A stretch of DNA of 64,000 bases from assembly GCA_903918755.1 (NCBI GenBank), contig CAIXFN010000014.1:265570-329569 (forward strand). Reading direction: 5' to 3'. Positions 46,147-53,547 of this stretch are shown here, piece by piece. Made by a program: the position numbers and the translations under genes. The notes below the pieces were generated by a model, which searched no databases, was not told the origin of the DNA, and saw nothing but the letters and a program-made list of their open reading frames with translations. The stretch is from an uncultured Pedosphaera sp. (GTDB lineage Bacteria > Verrucomicrobiota > Verrucomicrobiia > Limisphaerales > Pedosphaeraceae). The first letter of the stretch is position 1, and every line of letters begins with the position of its first letter.

Positions 46147-46993
46147 TATCAATCAGTCGCGTCTTGCCAAAAAACACCGCCAGCGCCATCCGGGCTCCGG
46201 GGGTTGCCTGTGCCCGTGGCACCAGCGTTTCCGGGTCGAATATCTCGATGTAATCCAGCCGCGCCGCCGGCCGGCCGGCGATGAACCGGCTGAGCTGCTG
46301 TTTGAGTTGGACGCTGTCTACCGGACCGGCCTTCACCGCTGCCCGGGCCTGGCGCAATGCCTCCGCCAGCACGACCGCCTGCCCGCGCTCCTCGGCGGAA
46401 AGGTACTTGTTGCGCGAACTCATCGCGAGGCCATCCGGTTCCCGGTGCGTGGGGGCGACGTCGATCCGGACCGGGAAATTGAGGTCGCGCACCATCCGTT
46501 GGATCACCGCCGCCTGCTGGTAATCCTTGGCGCCAAACACGGCCACGTCGGGCAATACCAGGTTGAACAGCTTTGCCACCACGGTGGTCACTCCCCGGAA
46601 ATGCGTGGGCCGCGCGGCGCCTTCCATGCCTCGGGCCAGGGTTTCTTCGGTGACGTAGGTGCTGAATCCAGCTTCGGCCCCCGGCGGGTACATTTCTCCG
46701 TCCCCCGGGGCAAAAATCACATCCACCCCCGCCGCCCGGCAGAGTTGCTGGTCCCGCTTGAAATCACGCGGATAACGCGACAAATCCTCCTGGGGGCCAA
46801 ACTGCGTGGGGTTCACATAAATGCTCACCACCACCCGGCCGGCCGGCCCCACGCGCCGGCGGGCCCGCTGGACCAGGCTCAAGTGCCCCGCATGCAGGTA
46901 TCCCATTGTCGGCACGAAACCAATGCGGCAGTGCTCCCGTCGCCAGCGTAGCGCCAGGCGCTGCATGGCGGCGGCCGTTGTAACAATTCGCAT
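46133..46993 (-). CDS. panC: pantothenate synthetase (pantoate-beta-alanine ligase)
   Basis: The enzyme (286 residues) joins pantoate and beta-alanine using ATP. The HIGH-like motif is seen in VPTMGYLHAGHLSLV (residues about 27-41), the VNPTQFGPQEDLSRYPR substrate segment near 61, and the KMSKS-like MSSRNKYLS near 195. It is followed by nadB with a 14-base overlap, coupling vitamin B5 and NAD synthesis. A gap of 95 bases separates it from the divergent DUF1080 gene, including an AT-rich core near 47028. Confidence 0.96.
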   Translation of the reverse strand: MRIVTTAAAMQRLALRWRREHCRIGFVPTMGYLHAGHLSLVQRARRRVGPAGRVVVSIYVNPTQFGPQEDLSRYPRDFKRDQQLCRAAGVDVIFAPGDGEMYPPGAEAGFSTYVTEETLARGMEGAARPTHFRGVTTVVAKLFNLVLPDVAVFGAKDYQQAAVIQRMVRDLNFPVRIDVAPTHREPDGLAMSSRNKYLSAEERGQAVVLAEALRQARAAVKAGPVDSVQLKQQLSRFIAGRPAARLDYIEIFDPETLVPRAQATPGARMALAVFFGKTRLIDNETI

Positions 46994-47088
46994 CGGTGAA
47001 AATTGGTCCAGGGGCGGTCAAGTAGCAATATTTATTGTCATCTTGGGCGGCGGTTGCTACTTTCCCGCCACCAACCAATCCCGTAATT

Positions 47089-47799
47089 ATGGCCTTTCCC
47101 AAGCTTCTTTTCACCTTTTCCCTCCTCGCCGCGTTTACTTTGGCTCCCGCTCCGCTCCCGGCCCAGACCGCCCCGGGACAACCGGTGCCGGAAAAACCCG
47201 ATCCCCACGGCTGGTTGCCGCTCTTTGACGGCACCACGTTGAGCGGGTGGACCTCGGTGGGGACCAACCTTTGGCAGGTCAAGGACGGCGTGGTGGTCGG
47301 GAGCGGGCCGGTCAGCCATCTGTTCAGTCCCAACTTCTACACCAACCTCGAGTTCAAGGCTGAAGTACGACTGAACCATAGCGGCAACAGTGGCATGTAC
47401 ATTCGGGTGGCCAAGGGCCCCGGATTTCCCCGGGGTTATGAAGCGCAAGTGGAAAACACCAGCCCCGATCCGCAACGGACCGGCAGCCTCTATGGTTTCA
47501 GCCCCGTCCGCCAACAGTTGATTGCGGATGACACCTGGTGGACCCAGCACATCGTCGCGATTGGCAATCACATCATCATCAAGGTCAATGACCAGATCGT
47601 CACGGATTTCGTGGACGAGAAGAATACTTACAAACAGGGCCGGTTGGCGTTTCAACAGCATAATGATGGTAGCGTGGTGGAATTTCGCAACGCGGTGGCC
47701 AAGCGGTTGCCGGATGACCCGGCCGCCGCCTGGGCCATCGCCCGGCAGGATCTGCCCGACCTGAAAGTTCCCGCGCCCGTGACGGCCCCGGCCAAATAA
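47089..47799 (+). CDS. secreted DUF1080 (3-keto-disaccharide hydrolase-like) protein
   Basis: The 236-residue protein has a signal peptide (MAFPKLLFTFSLLAAFTLAPAPLPAQ) and one DUF1080 jelly-roll. Typical motifs are WLPLFDGTTLSGW near 45, WQVKDGVVVG near 64, SGMYIRVAKG near 104 and KGPGFPRGYEAQVENT, then GRLAFQQHND near 186. The ATG at 47089 is preferred over an in-frame TTG at 47035 because it begins the signal peptide. Family members in Planctomycetes and Verrucomicrobiota are numerous and bind or cleave sugars; the substrate here is unknown. Confidence 0.88.
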   Translation: MAFPKLLFTFSLLAAFTLAPAPLPAQTAPGQPVPEKPDPHGWLPLFDGTTLSGWTSVGTNLWQVKDGVVVGSGPVSHLFSPNFYTNLEFKAEVRLNHSGNSGMYIRVAKGPGFPRGYEAQVENTSPDPQRTGSLYGFSPVRQQLIADDTWWTQHIVAIGNHIIIKVNDQIVTDFVDEKNTYKQGRLAFQQHNDGSVVEFRNAVAKRLPDDPAAAWAIARQDLPDLKVPAPVTAPAK

Positions 47800-47810
47800 G
47801 GAAAAAAGGA

Positions 47811-47830
47811 GGGGGGCCTCCCGGCCCCCC
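47811..47830. terminator. bidirectional terminator between convergent genes
   Basis: A perfect 8-bp stem, GGGGGGCC with GGCCCCCC, and a TCCC loop lie 11 bases after the DUF1080 stop. On the plus strand the tail is GTCGTTT; on the minus strand it is TCC followed by TTTTTT (from GAAAAAAGGA at 47801-47810), so it serves the convergent exonuclease gene better. Confidence 0.7.
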
Positions 47831-47946
47831 GTCGTTTCGTAGGATTCCCGCAATCCGAAGATCGTGGGGTGAAACGATGACCGCCATCATCGTTCAAGTT
47901 GGCCGCTTGTCAAACCTTGAAGCGCCGATTTTTGGGCAGCCGACGG

Positions 47947-48480
47947 CTACCACTTGACCGGCACGGTCATCTTTTTGCCGAATTTATTGTGGTATTGCAA
48001 TTGATGGTGCTGCACTCCGTGTTCATGCACCATCTTGGTGAGCTTCACGTCGTAGCAGCAATACTCGGCGATCTCGAGCAGTTTGCCTTCCCGGAACCAC
48101 TGGATCGCCTGTAATCCTTCGGCCGTCTTTTCCACTCCGAAGGTGGCCGTCGCGATGGAATCGAGGGACAAACGGTGCTGCAGCGTGGCTTGCAATTCCA
48201 CCAGCATGTCGAGCGTGGGCAACTGCCGCAGGTCAAAGGAGGTGTAATCGTGCAACACCTCGTAATCAAATCGCAGATTGTTGAATCCCACCACGAGATC
48301 CGCCCGCTGCAATTCCGCCAGCAATTCATTCACCTGGGGCTCCCCGTAGATTTTGTAACTGCCGCGCGCGGTACTGTAGGTCACGCCGATGCTCATCTTC
48401 ATGGAGCTGATCTTGTCCCACCCACCCACTTCCTCCGCGGATTTCTGGGTTTCAAGATCGAAATAAACGATGTTTTTCAT
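47947..48480 (-). CDS. DEDD-type 3'-5' exonuclease (RNase H-like fold)
   Basis: This 177-residue protein has the exonuclease I motif FDLET at residues 6-10, a second motif in GFNNLRFDYEVLHDY near 66-80, and a third in YCCYDVKLTKMVHEHG near 140, matching a DEDD fold of the YprB-like (RNase_H_2) type. The typical partner helicase domain is absent, so it is a stand-alone nuclease. The ATG at 48480 is used; an in-frame TTG at 48522 would add 14 residues. Its natural substrate (DNA or RNA) cannot be told from sequence. Confidence 0.75.
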   Translation of the reverse strand: MKNIVYFDLETQKSAEEVGGWDKISSMKMSIGVTYSTARGSYKIYGEPQVNELLAELQRADLVVGFNNLRFDYEVLHDYTSFDLRQLPTLDMLVELQATLQHRLSLDSIATATFGVEKTAEGLQAIQWFREGKLLEIAEYCCYDVKLTKMVHEHGVQHHQLQYHNKFGKKMTVPVKW

Positions 48481-48610
48481 CTGCGCCCCGCAATTAAACC
48501 GCAGAACCTTTGCGCGAGTCAAACGGTGTTTCCCGGCGCGACCATAAACCGTCCTTCGCAGCCCTAAATTCCCCTTTGACCAGTCCCCTTCAGGACCTTA
48601 GTTTGGACGC

Positions 48611-49471
48611 GTGGAAACAGCTAAAATCCCGCCGCAGGATGACTTGCGACTGCGCTGGCTGATATCGGCGCCGGTCCCACGTTCCCTCTCCGAATACGTG
48701 GGGCGGCGGTTGTTCCGGTTGCTTTTGACGGTGGAGGGGATCGGCGCCTTTGCGCTCATCACCGGCGCTACCATGATCAAAAAGTTCGGGGTCGGGCGCG
48801 CGGTCATCCGCCCCCTGATCCGCCGGGAATCCGCCCGGGCCGGTGTTCGGTTGCTCCCCATGTTTTTTTTCCTCGCCCTCCTGCTGGGATTCGCCGTGAT
48901 CGGCCAGACCGTTTCCTGGTTGAGTCAATTGGGAAGCACTGAATACCTCGGCCGGGTGATGGTGGTGGTGGTGGTTCGGGAACTGGGGCCCTTGCTGACC
49001 GCCCTCCTCGTCCTGCTGCGCTGCGGCACCGCGAACGTGATCGAACTCGGCACCGCCCGCGCCCTCGGCGAGGTCGAAGCCCTCGAGGCGGTGGGGATCG
49101 ATCCGATTCATTACCTGGTTGTGCCCCGGGTGGTCGGGATGGCCCTGGGAGTTTTCTCGCTCACCGTGTTTCTGATCGTCAGTTCCCTCATCAGCGGCTA
49201 TTTTTGGGCTTTCTTGCAGGACATTCCCCTGCCTCCGGGCGATTATTTCCGGCAACTGGCGGTCGCTTTGGGCCCCTTGGATTTTCTGGTGGTCGCGCTG
49301 AAATCCGCCTGCTTTGGCGCCTTGATCGCCGCGATTACCTGTTACCATGGTCTGGCGCAACCGCTCCGCCTGGAGCAGGTTTCCGGCGCGACGATCAGCG
49401 CGCTGGTGCAGAGCCTCATTGCTTGCGTGGTGACCGATGCCCTCTTCATCCTGCTTTACTTGTTGGTGTGA
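48611..49471 (+). CDS. mlaE: MlaE-family ABC transporter permease
   Basis: The 286-residue membrane protein has the MlaE fold: an N-terminal helix, several membrane segments and the signature VVRELGPLLTALLVLLRCGTA near residue 122, followed by EVEALEAVGIDPIHYLVVPRV, the coupling region to the ATPase. The start codon is GTG. It begins a three-gene operon, with the ATPase 12 bases downstream and the MCE protein after that. In other bacteria this system moves phospholipids between the membranes. Confidence 0.92.
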   Translation: METAKIPPQDDLRLRWLISAPVPRSLSEYVGRRLFRLLLTVEGIGAFALITGATMIKKFGVGRAVIRPLIRRESARAGVRLLPMFFFLALLLGFAVIGQTVSWLSQLGSTEYLGRVMVVVVVRELGPLLTALLVLLRCGTANVIELGTARALGEVEALEAVGIDPIHYLVVPRVVGMALGVFSLTVFLIVSSLISGYFWAFLQDIPLPPGDYFRQLAVALGPLDFLVVALKSACFGALIAAITCYHGLAQPLRLEQVSGATISALVQSLIACVVTDALFILLYLLV

Positions 49472-49483
49472 CCGGACTGGCGC

Positions 49484-50275
49484 ATGAACCCACCGCCTGA
49501 CAACTCGCTCGTGCCCGCGCTTGCCATGCGCGGGGTGGCCGTCGCTTCCGTGCGGGATCCCCAAACCGTGGTTTGTGAAGGGGTGGATTGGACGGTCCTG
49601 CCAGGAGAGTTTTGGGCGGTGGCGGGAATGCACGGTTCCGGTAAGAGCGATCTGCTTGCTTTGGCCGCCGGGTTGACGGCTCCCGCCGCCGGCTCCTACC
49701 GGCTGTTCGGCCGGGAAATGCCCCTCACGCGGGAGGATTCGCTCCCCGAGCGGTTGCGGGTTGGCCTGGTATTTGACGGCGGCGGCTTGTTGCAGCATCT
49801 CAGCGTCCGGGAAAATGTCGCCCTGCCATTATTGTATCATCTGGCCCTGCCCGAAGAGGAGACTGCCCGGCGCGTGACGGAGTTGCTGGAGCGCACCGGA
49901 TTGACCGCCGTGGCGGATGTTACGCCGGGTAACCTGAGTCGCAGTCGTCAAAAGCTGGCGGGGCTTGCCCGGGCTTTGGTTCTCGCGCCCGAGGTCCTCT
50001 TGCTGGATAACCCTCTGGGCGGGCTGGATTTGCGACAGGCGGCCTGGTGGCTGGGTTTTCTCGAAAAATTGGCCGCCGCTCCCCGCTTGCCCTCCGGGGC
50101 CGGGATGACGCTGGTGGTGACCACGGAAGACCTGCGGCCGTGGCGGTGCCGGGCGGGCCAATTCGCCTTGTTGCGGGATCGTCGCCTCATTCCCCTGGGT
50201 GGCGGCGGGCGGCTTGCGGATCATCCCGAGCCGCTCGTGAAAGAGTTTTTGGCGGAGCATCTCTCCGCCGTCTGA
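49484..50275 (+). CDS. mlaF: MlaF-like ABC ATP-binding protein with degenerate catalytic motifs
   Basis: The 263-residue protein is in MlaF position. Walker A is intact (GMHGSGKSD, residue about 48). Four other functional sites are changed. The Q-loop is VFDGGGLL where relatives have FQ. The signature reads NLSRSRQKL in place of LSGG. Walker B is LLLDNP with Asn replacing the catalytic Glu. The H-loop region reads VVTTEDL with no His. A nucleotide could bind, but hydrolysis is doubtful. The reading frame is intact and the operon is complete, so the loss is not simple decay. Confidence 0.85.
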   Translation: MNPPPDNSLVPALAMRGVAVASVRDPQTVVCEGVDWTVLPGEFWAVAGMHGSGKSDLLALAAGLTAPAAGSYRLFGREMPLTREDSLPERLRVGLVFDGGGLLQHLSVRENVALPLLYHLALPEEETARRVTELLERTGLTAVADVTPGNLSRSRQKLAGLARALVLAPEVLLLDNPLGGLDLRQAAWWLGFLEKLAAAPRLPSGAGMTLVVTTEDLRPWRCRAGQFALLRDRRLIPLGGGGRLADHPEPLVKEFLAEHLSAV

Positions 50276-50287
50276 GAAAGTTTACCC

Positions 50288-51577
50288 ATGGCCTTGCAAG
50301 ATCTCACCCCTCAATTACGCACCCGCCTGAACCGCATGGAAAAATCCGTCGGTTGGTTCGTGCTGGTCGCTGCCGCCCTGCTCCTGTTTGGCCTGGGCTA
50401 TTATGTCTATGCCACCGCCGAGACCAAGGGCTGGTTCAAGCGCAAATCCCCCTATTACTTGTACGTCCGGCACGCCGGCGGTTTGCACGTCAAGGACAAG
50501 GTGGTGATGATGGGCCGCGAGGTGGGGGAGGTGCGGCACATTGAACTCATGGAGCCCGGCAGTGAAAACGACGTCTATATCGAAATCTCCGTGGTCGAAT
50601 CCTACGAGGGCTACATCTGGACCGTGGGCTCCAAAGCCCGGGTGGTGGATCAATTCCTGGGCAAGCGGACGCTGGAAATCAGCAAAGGCACCGCGGGTTA
50701 CCCCACCTACATGCTGAACCCTTTCCACGACAAGATCACCCTGGCGGAAGCCAAGGTCTTGCCCGAGTTGCGCAAATGGTCCCTGGGTTTGGAAATTTAT
50801 CAAACGAATGGCGCCCAGCGAACCTTGCTTTTCAAACCCAAACAGTTCCTCTCCGTTGATTTGCTCAACCAGATCGCCGGACTCGGCATTCAGGAAATTT
50901 GCGTCTTTGACACCCGCTCCCAATCCCGCTCCGACACCGCGGTGTGGCGCCCGGAACTGGGCCGGTTCGTCCCGTTCATTCCCGGTAAGACCGCCGGCTA
51001 CGAACTCCCCACGGATGAGCCGCCGTCCATCTCGGATCGTGCGGAGGCCTTGATTTCCCAGGTGGAAAAAGCCCTGCCCTCCTTCCTGAGCCTGACGAAC
51101 CAGATCTCCAGCACGCTCTCCAATGCCCAGCGCCTCACGCTGACCCTGAATGGGGTGGGGGAGGATCTCCGCCCCTCCCTCACCAATGTGTCCCTCATCA
51201 CCGCCAATCTGCGCAACCCCAATGGTTCGCTGGGCCAATGGGCGATTCCGACCAACCTCAATCAGGATCTCGCGCTGGCCCTGCTCAATGCCAATGGCAC
51301 CCTCACCAATGTAAATACCAATCTCCTCGTGCTGGTCGAGGGCATTGGCAAATCCTTGGAAAGCCTCGCTGGCATCACCAGCAATCTCCACCGCCAGGTC
51401 GATGCCAACACCAATATGTTGACCCGTATTTCCGACACGATCCTGCACAGTGATGAAATGATCCAGGGCCTCAAGCACCATTGGCTTTTGCGGACTGCCT
51501 TCAAGACCCCGAAGACCAATGCCGTGCCCGCCAATGCCGCCCCGGTTAACCGGACCCGGTCTCCCCGCGGACCGTAA
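50288..51577 (+). CDS. mlaD: MlaD-family MCE domain protein
   Basis: The 429-residue protein has a cytosolic N-terminus, one membrane helix (about 22-44, VGWFVLVAAALLLFGLGYYV) and a MCE domain (about 52-135: YLYVRHAGGLHVKDKVVMMG and VVDQFLGKRTLEIS). The C-terminal half is Asn/Thr/Leu rich and helical, with repeats like LLNANGTLTNVNTNLL and coil-forming stretches, and probably spans the periplasm. It follows the ATPase by 12 bases. It would carry lipids between membranes in the Mla complex. Confidence 0.92.
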   Translation: MALQDLTPQLRTRLNRMEKSVGWFVLVAAALLLFGLGYYVYATAETKGWFKRKSPYYLYVRHAGGLHVKDKVVMMGREVGEVRHIELMEPGSENDVYIEISVVESYEGYIWTVGSKARVVDQFLGKRTLEISKGTAGYPTYMLNPFHDKITLAEAKVLPELRKWSLGLEIYQTNGAQRTLLFKPKQFLSVDLLNQIAGLGIQEICVFDTRSQSRSDTAVWRPELGRFVPFIPGKTAGYELPTDEPPSISDRAEALISQVEKALPSFLSLTNQISSTLSNAQRLTLTLNGVGEDLRPSLTNVSLITANLRNPNGSLGQWAIPTNLNQDLALALLNANGTLTNVNTNLLVLVEGIGKSLESLAGITSNLHRQVDANTNMLTRISDTILHSDEMIQGLKHHWLLRTAFKTPKTNAVPANAAPVNRTRSPRGP

Positions 51578-51630
51578 CTGCGCCCGCCCGCAGTCTTGCT
51601 TCCCGCCCACCGGTTTCCTAGCATCACCCC

Positions 51631-52053
51631 GTGCCGTCACCGATATTCTCCCATCCCCACCGGGTCACCTATGCCGAGTGCACCGCGGGTGACCATATCT
51701 ACCACGCCCGCTATCTGGATTTGCTGGAAGCCGCGCGCGGGGAGTTTTTCCGGAGCCTCGGCTCCCCGTTGCGCGCCTGGCAGGAACGGGAGGTTATTTT
51801 TCCCGTGGTGGAATGCCAGCTCCGTTTCCGGCGTCCCGCCCGGTATGATGACTCATTGCTCATCGAAGTTTGGCCCTGTGCCATCGGGGGTGTCCGCCTG
51901 AATTTCGGCCACCGCGTTTTGCATTCTGACGGCGGGGTTATCCTTGAGGGCGAAACCCGTCACGCGTGCACCAACGTCGCCGGGGCATTGAAACGGTTGC
52001 CCCCGGAGCTTGTCGATCTCCTGACCCCTTACCTGATTCCCGCGAGCGCCTGA
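51631..52053 (+). CDS. hotdog-fold thioesterase-like protein (YbgC/4HBT type) lacking the usual catalytic Asp
   Basis: The 140-residue protein has the hotdog fold of the YbgC/4-hydroxybenzoyl-CoA family. The motif region reads VTYAECTAGDHIYHARYLDL; where family members have D-x-(A/M)-G-H/V with catalytic Asp, this protein has Thr, with Asp two residues further on. The start codon is GTG at 51631. It follows mlaD by 53 bases and may belong to the lipid-transport operon. It could use an alternative residue or act as a structural or binding protein. Confidence 0.7.
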   Translation: MPSPIFSHPHRVTYAECTAGDHIYHARYLDLLEAARGEFFRSLGSPLRAWQEREVIFPVVECQLRFRRPARYDDSLLIEVWPCAIGGVRLNFGHRVLHSDGGVILEGETRHACTNVAGALKRLPPELVDLLTPYLIPASA

Positions 52054-52105
52054 CCTTGCGCTACCCCGCCGTCCGTATTGCCAAGGCAATCCGGCCCGCC
52101 CATGG

Positions 52106-52127
52106 GCGGTAAGGCATTCCTTACCGC
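52106..52127. other. hairpin between convergent genes
   Basis: A 9-bp perfect stem GCGGTAAGG with CCTTACCGC and a CATT loop overlaps the stop codon of the minus-strand beta-propeller gene and lies 52 bases after the thioesterase-like gene. There is no T-run on either side, so termination is uncertain. Confidence 0.35.
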
Positions 52128-53230
52128 GCCTGCCCGAGGCCAAATTGATTCCCCGCCCGGACCGGATCTTTTCCCGCAAAATCGATTTCCAGTAACTTTT
52201 CACTCTGCACCTCCCGGACGGTTTCATCCTTCAAACCGGCCACCACCTTGTGCGTGGCGGTCTCGACGACATCGCCCGTGGAAGGATAGGCATATTGGCC
52301 ACTGATGCCAAACGTCACCCAGCCCGGTTCATCGCGCAGTTCAATGCTGCCGGTCTGTCTCGGTGGCATCACTCGCGCATCAAACAGGTGGAGTCGCCGG
52401 TTCGTGGCATCCGTCAACCACAACTCCTTTTCATCCGGGGTCAGCGCGATTCCGTGCGACGGACAGCCGTGCCGTTTCGGTGTCCCCGCCGTGAAGCCTG
52501 TCACTTCCACCCGGTGCAACACCTTCCCGGTTTCCAAATCGCCCACTTCAAATCCCAGCAGATTGTTGACATTCACAAAGCACTGCGTTTGCTTCCCGTT
52601 CACTGTGAATGGCCGGATGGCCGCGCTGAAGGGCCCGACCGTCCGCACCACCGCGTGGGTGTGCCCATCCGTTACGGTCAGCCAGGGCGACTTCAATCCC
52701 GCCAGATACGCGTGCGCCCCATCAATGCCATAGATGGTATTGTGCGCGCCGGATTTCGGGGTGACTTTCGCGATCACCGCGCCCGTGAGCGCCGCCACCA
52801 CATGCCAGTGGTCGGATTCCAGCGACGGTAGGTAAATCGTCTGGCCATCCGGCGAGATCGCCATCCGGTCACAACCTCCTTCGTAAGTCTTTTCCCACAA
52901 CAGCTTGTCCGTGGTCAGGTCCAGGCACTGCAGCGTGCGCGTGGTGCTCACATAAACCCGCTTCGTCGCCGCCGACGCACAGATCCCCTTCACCGCGAGC
53001 GGTTTGCCCTTTTCATCCAGTCCGCCCAGCGGAATCCGCCGTACGAATTGATGGCCGTGGTCGATGTCGAAGACCACAATTCCGTGCCCGCCGTGTTCCT
53101 GGTAATCCCGGATACCGGGTTCCGCCACATAGAGCAACCGGTGGCCCTCCGGCGATTCCACCGCCTCCGTGGCCCCTATGGCAAGCAACAATCCCAAAAG
53201 GGCGATACCGCCCGTCATCAAAGGTTTCAT
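52121..53230 (-). CDS. secreted YVTN-type beta-propeller protein
   Basis: The 369-residue protein starts with a signal peptide (MKPLMTGGIALLGLLLAIGATEAVE) and consists of repeated blades: GHRLLYVAEPGIRDY, TKRVYVSTTRTLQCLDL, AISPDGQTIYLPSLESD, GAHAYLAGLKSPWLTV and ALTPDEKELWLTDATNRR. These match YVTN beta-propeller repeats. No catalytic motif is visible; such proteins are binding scaffolds or sugar/quinone-related sensors. It is divergent from the acyltransferase at 53548 and convergent with the thioesterase-like gene. Confidence 0.82.
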   Translation of the reverse strand: MKPLMTGGIALLGLLLAIGATEAVESPEGHRLLYVAEPGIRDYQEHGGHGIVVFDIDHGHQFVRRIPLGGLDEKGKPLAVKGICASAATKRVYVSTTRTLQCLDLTTDKLLWEKTYEGGCDRMAISPDGQTIYLPSLESDHWHVVAALTGAVIAKVTPKSGAHNTIYGIDGAHAYLAGLKSPWLTVTDGHTHAVVRTVGPFSAAIRPFTVNGKQTQCFVNVNNLLGFEVGDLETGKVLHRVEVTGFTAGTPKRHGCPSHGIALTPDEKELWLTDATNRRLHLFDARVMPPRQTGSIELRDEPGWVTFGISGQYAYPSTGDVVETATHKVVAGLKDETVREVQSEKLLEIDFAGKDPVRAGNQFGLGQAR

Positions 53231-53547
53231 GGTTGGCGCTGAATGTGACCTCTCGCGCGGGAAAACTCAAGCCAGCAGCCAACCGGCTGGCTCCGGCAGA
53301 ATTTTCCAGCCCGGGTGTGGCTTCGTCCGCCCGTCCCGTCCTTCGCTTGGAAAGCCACACTGCGCCATCCCCGCCAGTTCCTCCTTCCTCGACTCGCCCC
53401 CATCGGAGTGCCGCCGTCTCCGGATGCGGCAAGGTTCGCTCGACCGACGCTTCCAACCCACTCGAAACCCCCACAAATCCGCCCTTGGGGAGTTCCCCCC
53501 ATAGGGTTTTTTTGGGCGGAACGATAAGGTTTTTTCGGCCGACACCC
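53231..53547. other. 317-base divergent intergenic region
   Basis: The region between the propeller gene and the acyltransferase has no supported gene; an open frame runs through in the acyltransferase phase but its composition and content match no family. Near its end (53478-53520) an imperfect stem-loop has an outer 7-bp stem TCCGCCC/GGGCGGA enclosing GGGG/CCCC and a T-run, in the presumed leader of the acyltransferase mRNA. Confidence 0.5.

Noticed and set aside
48590..49798. Minus-strand frame of 402 codons over mlaE
   Set aside because: Charged, low-complexity translation and full overlap with a membrane protein gene of clear family.
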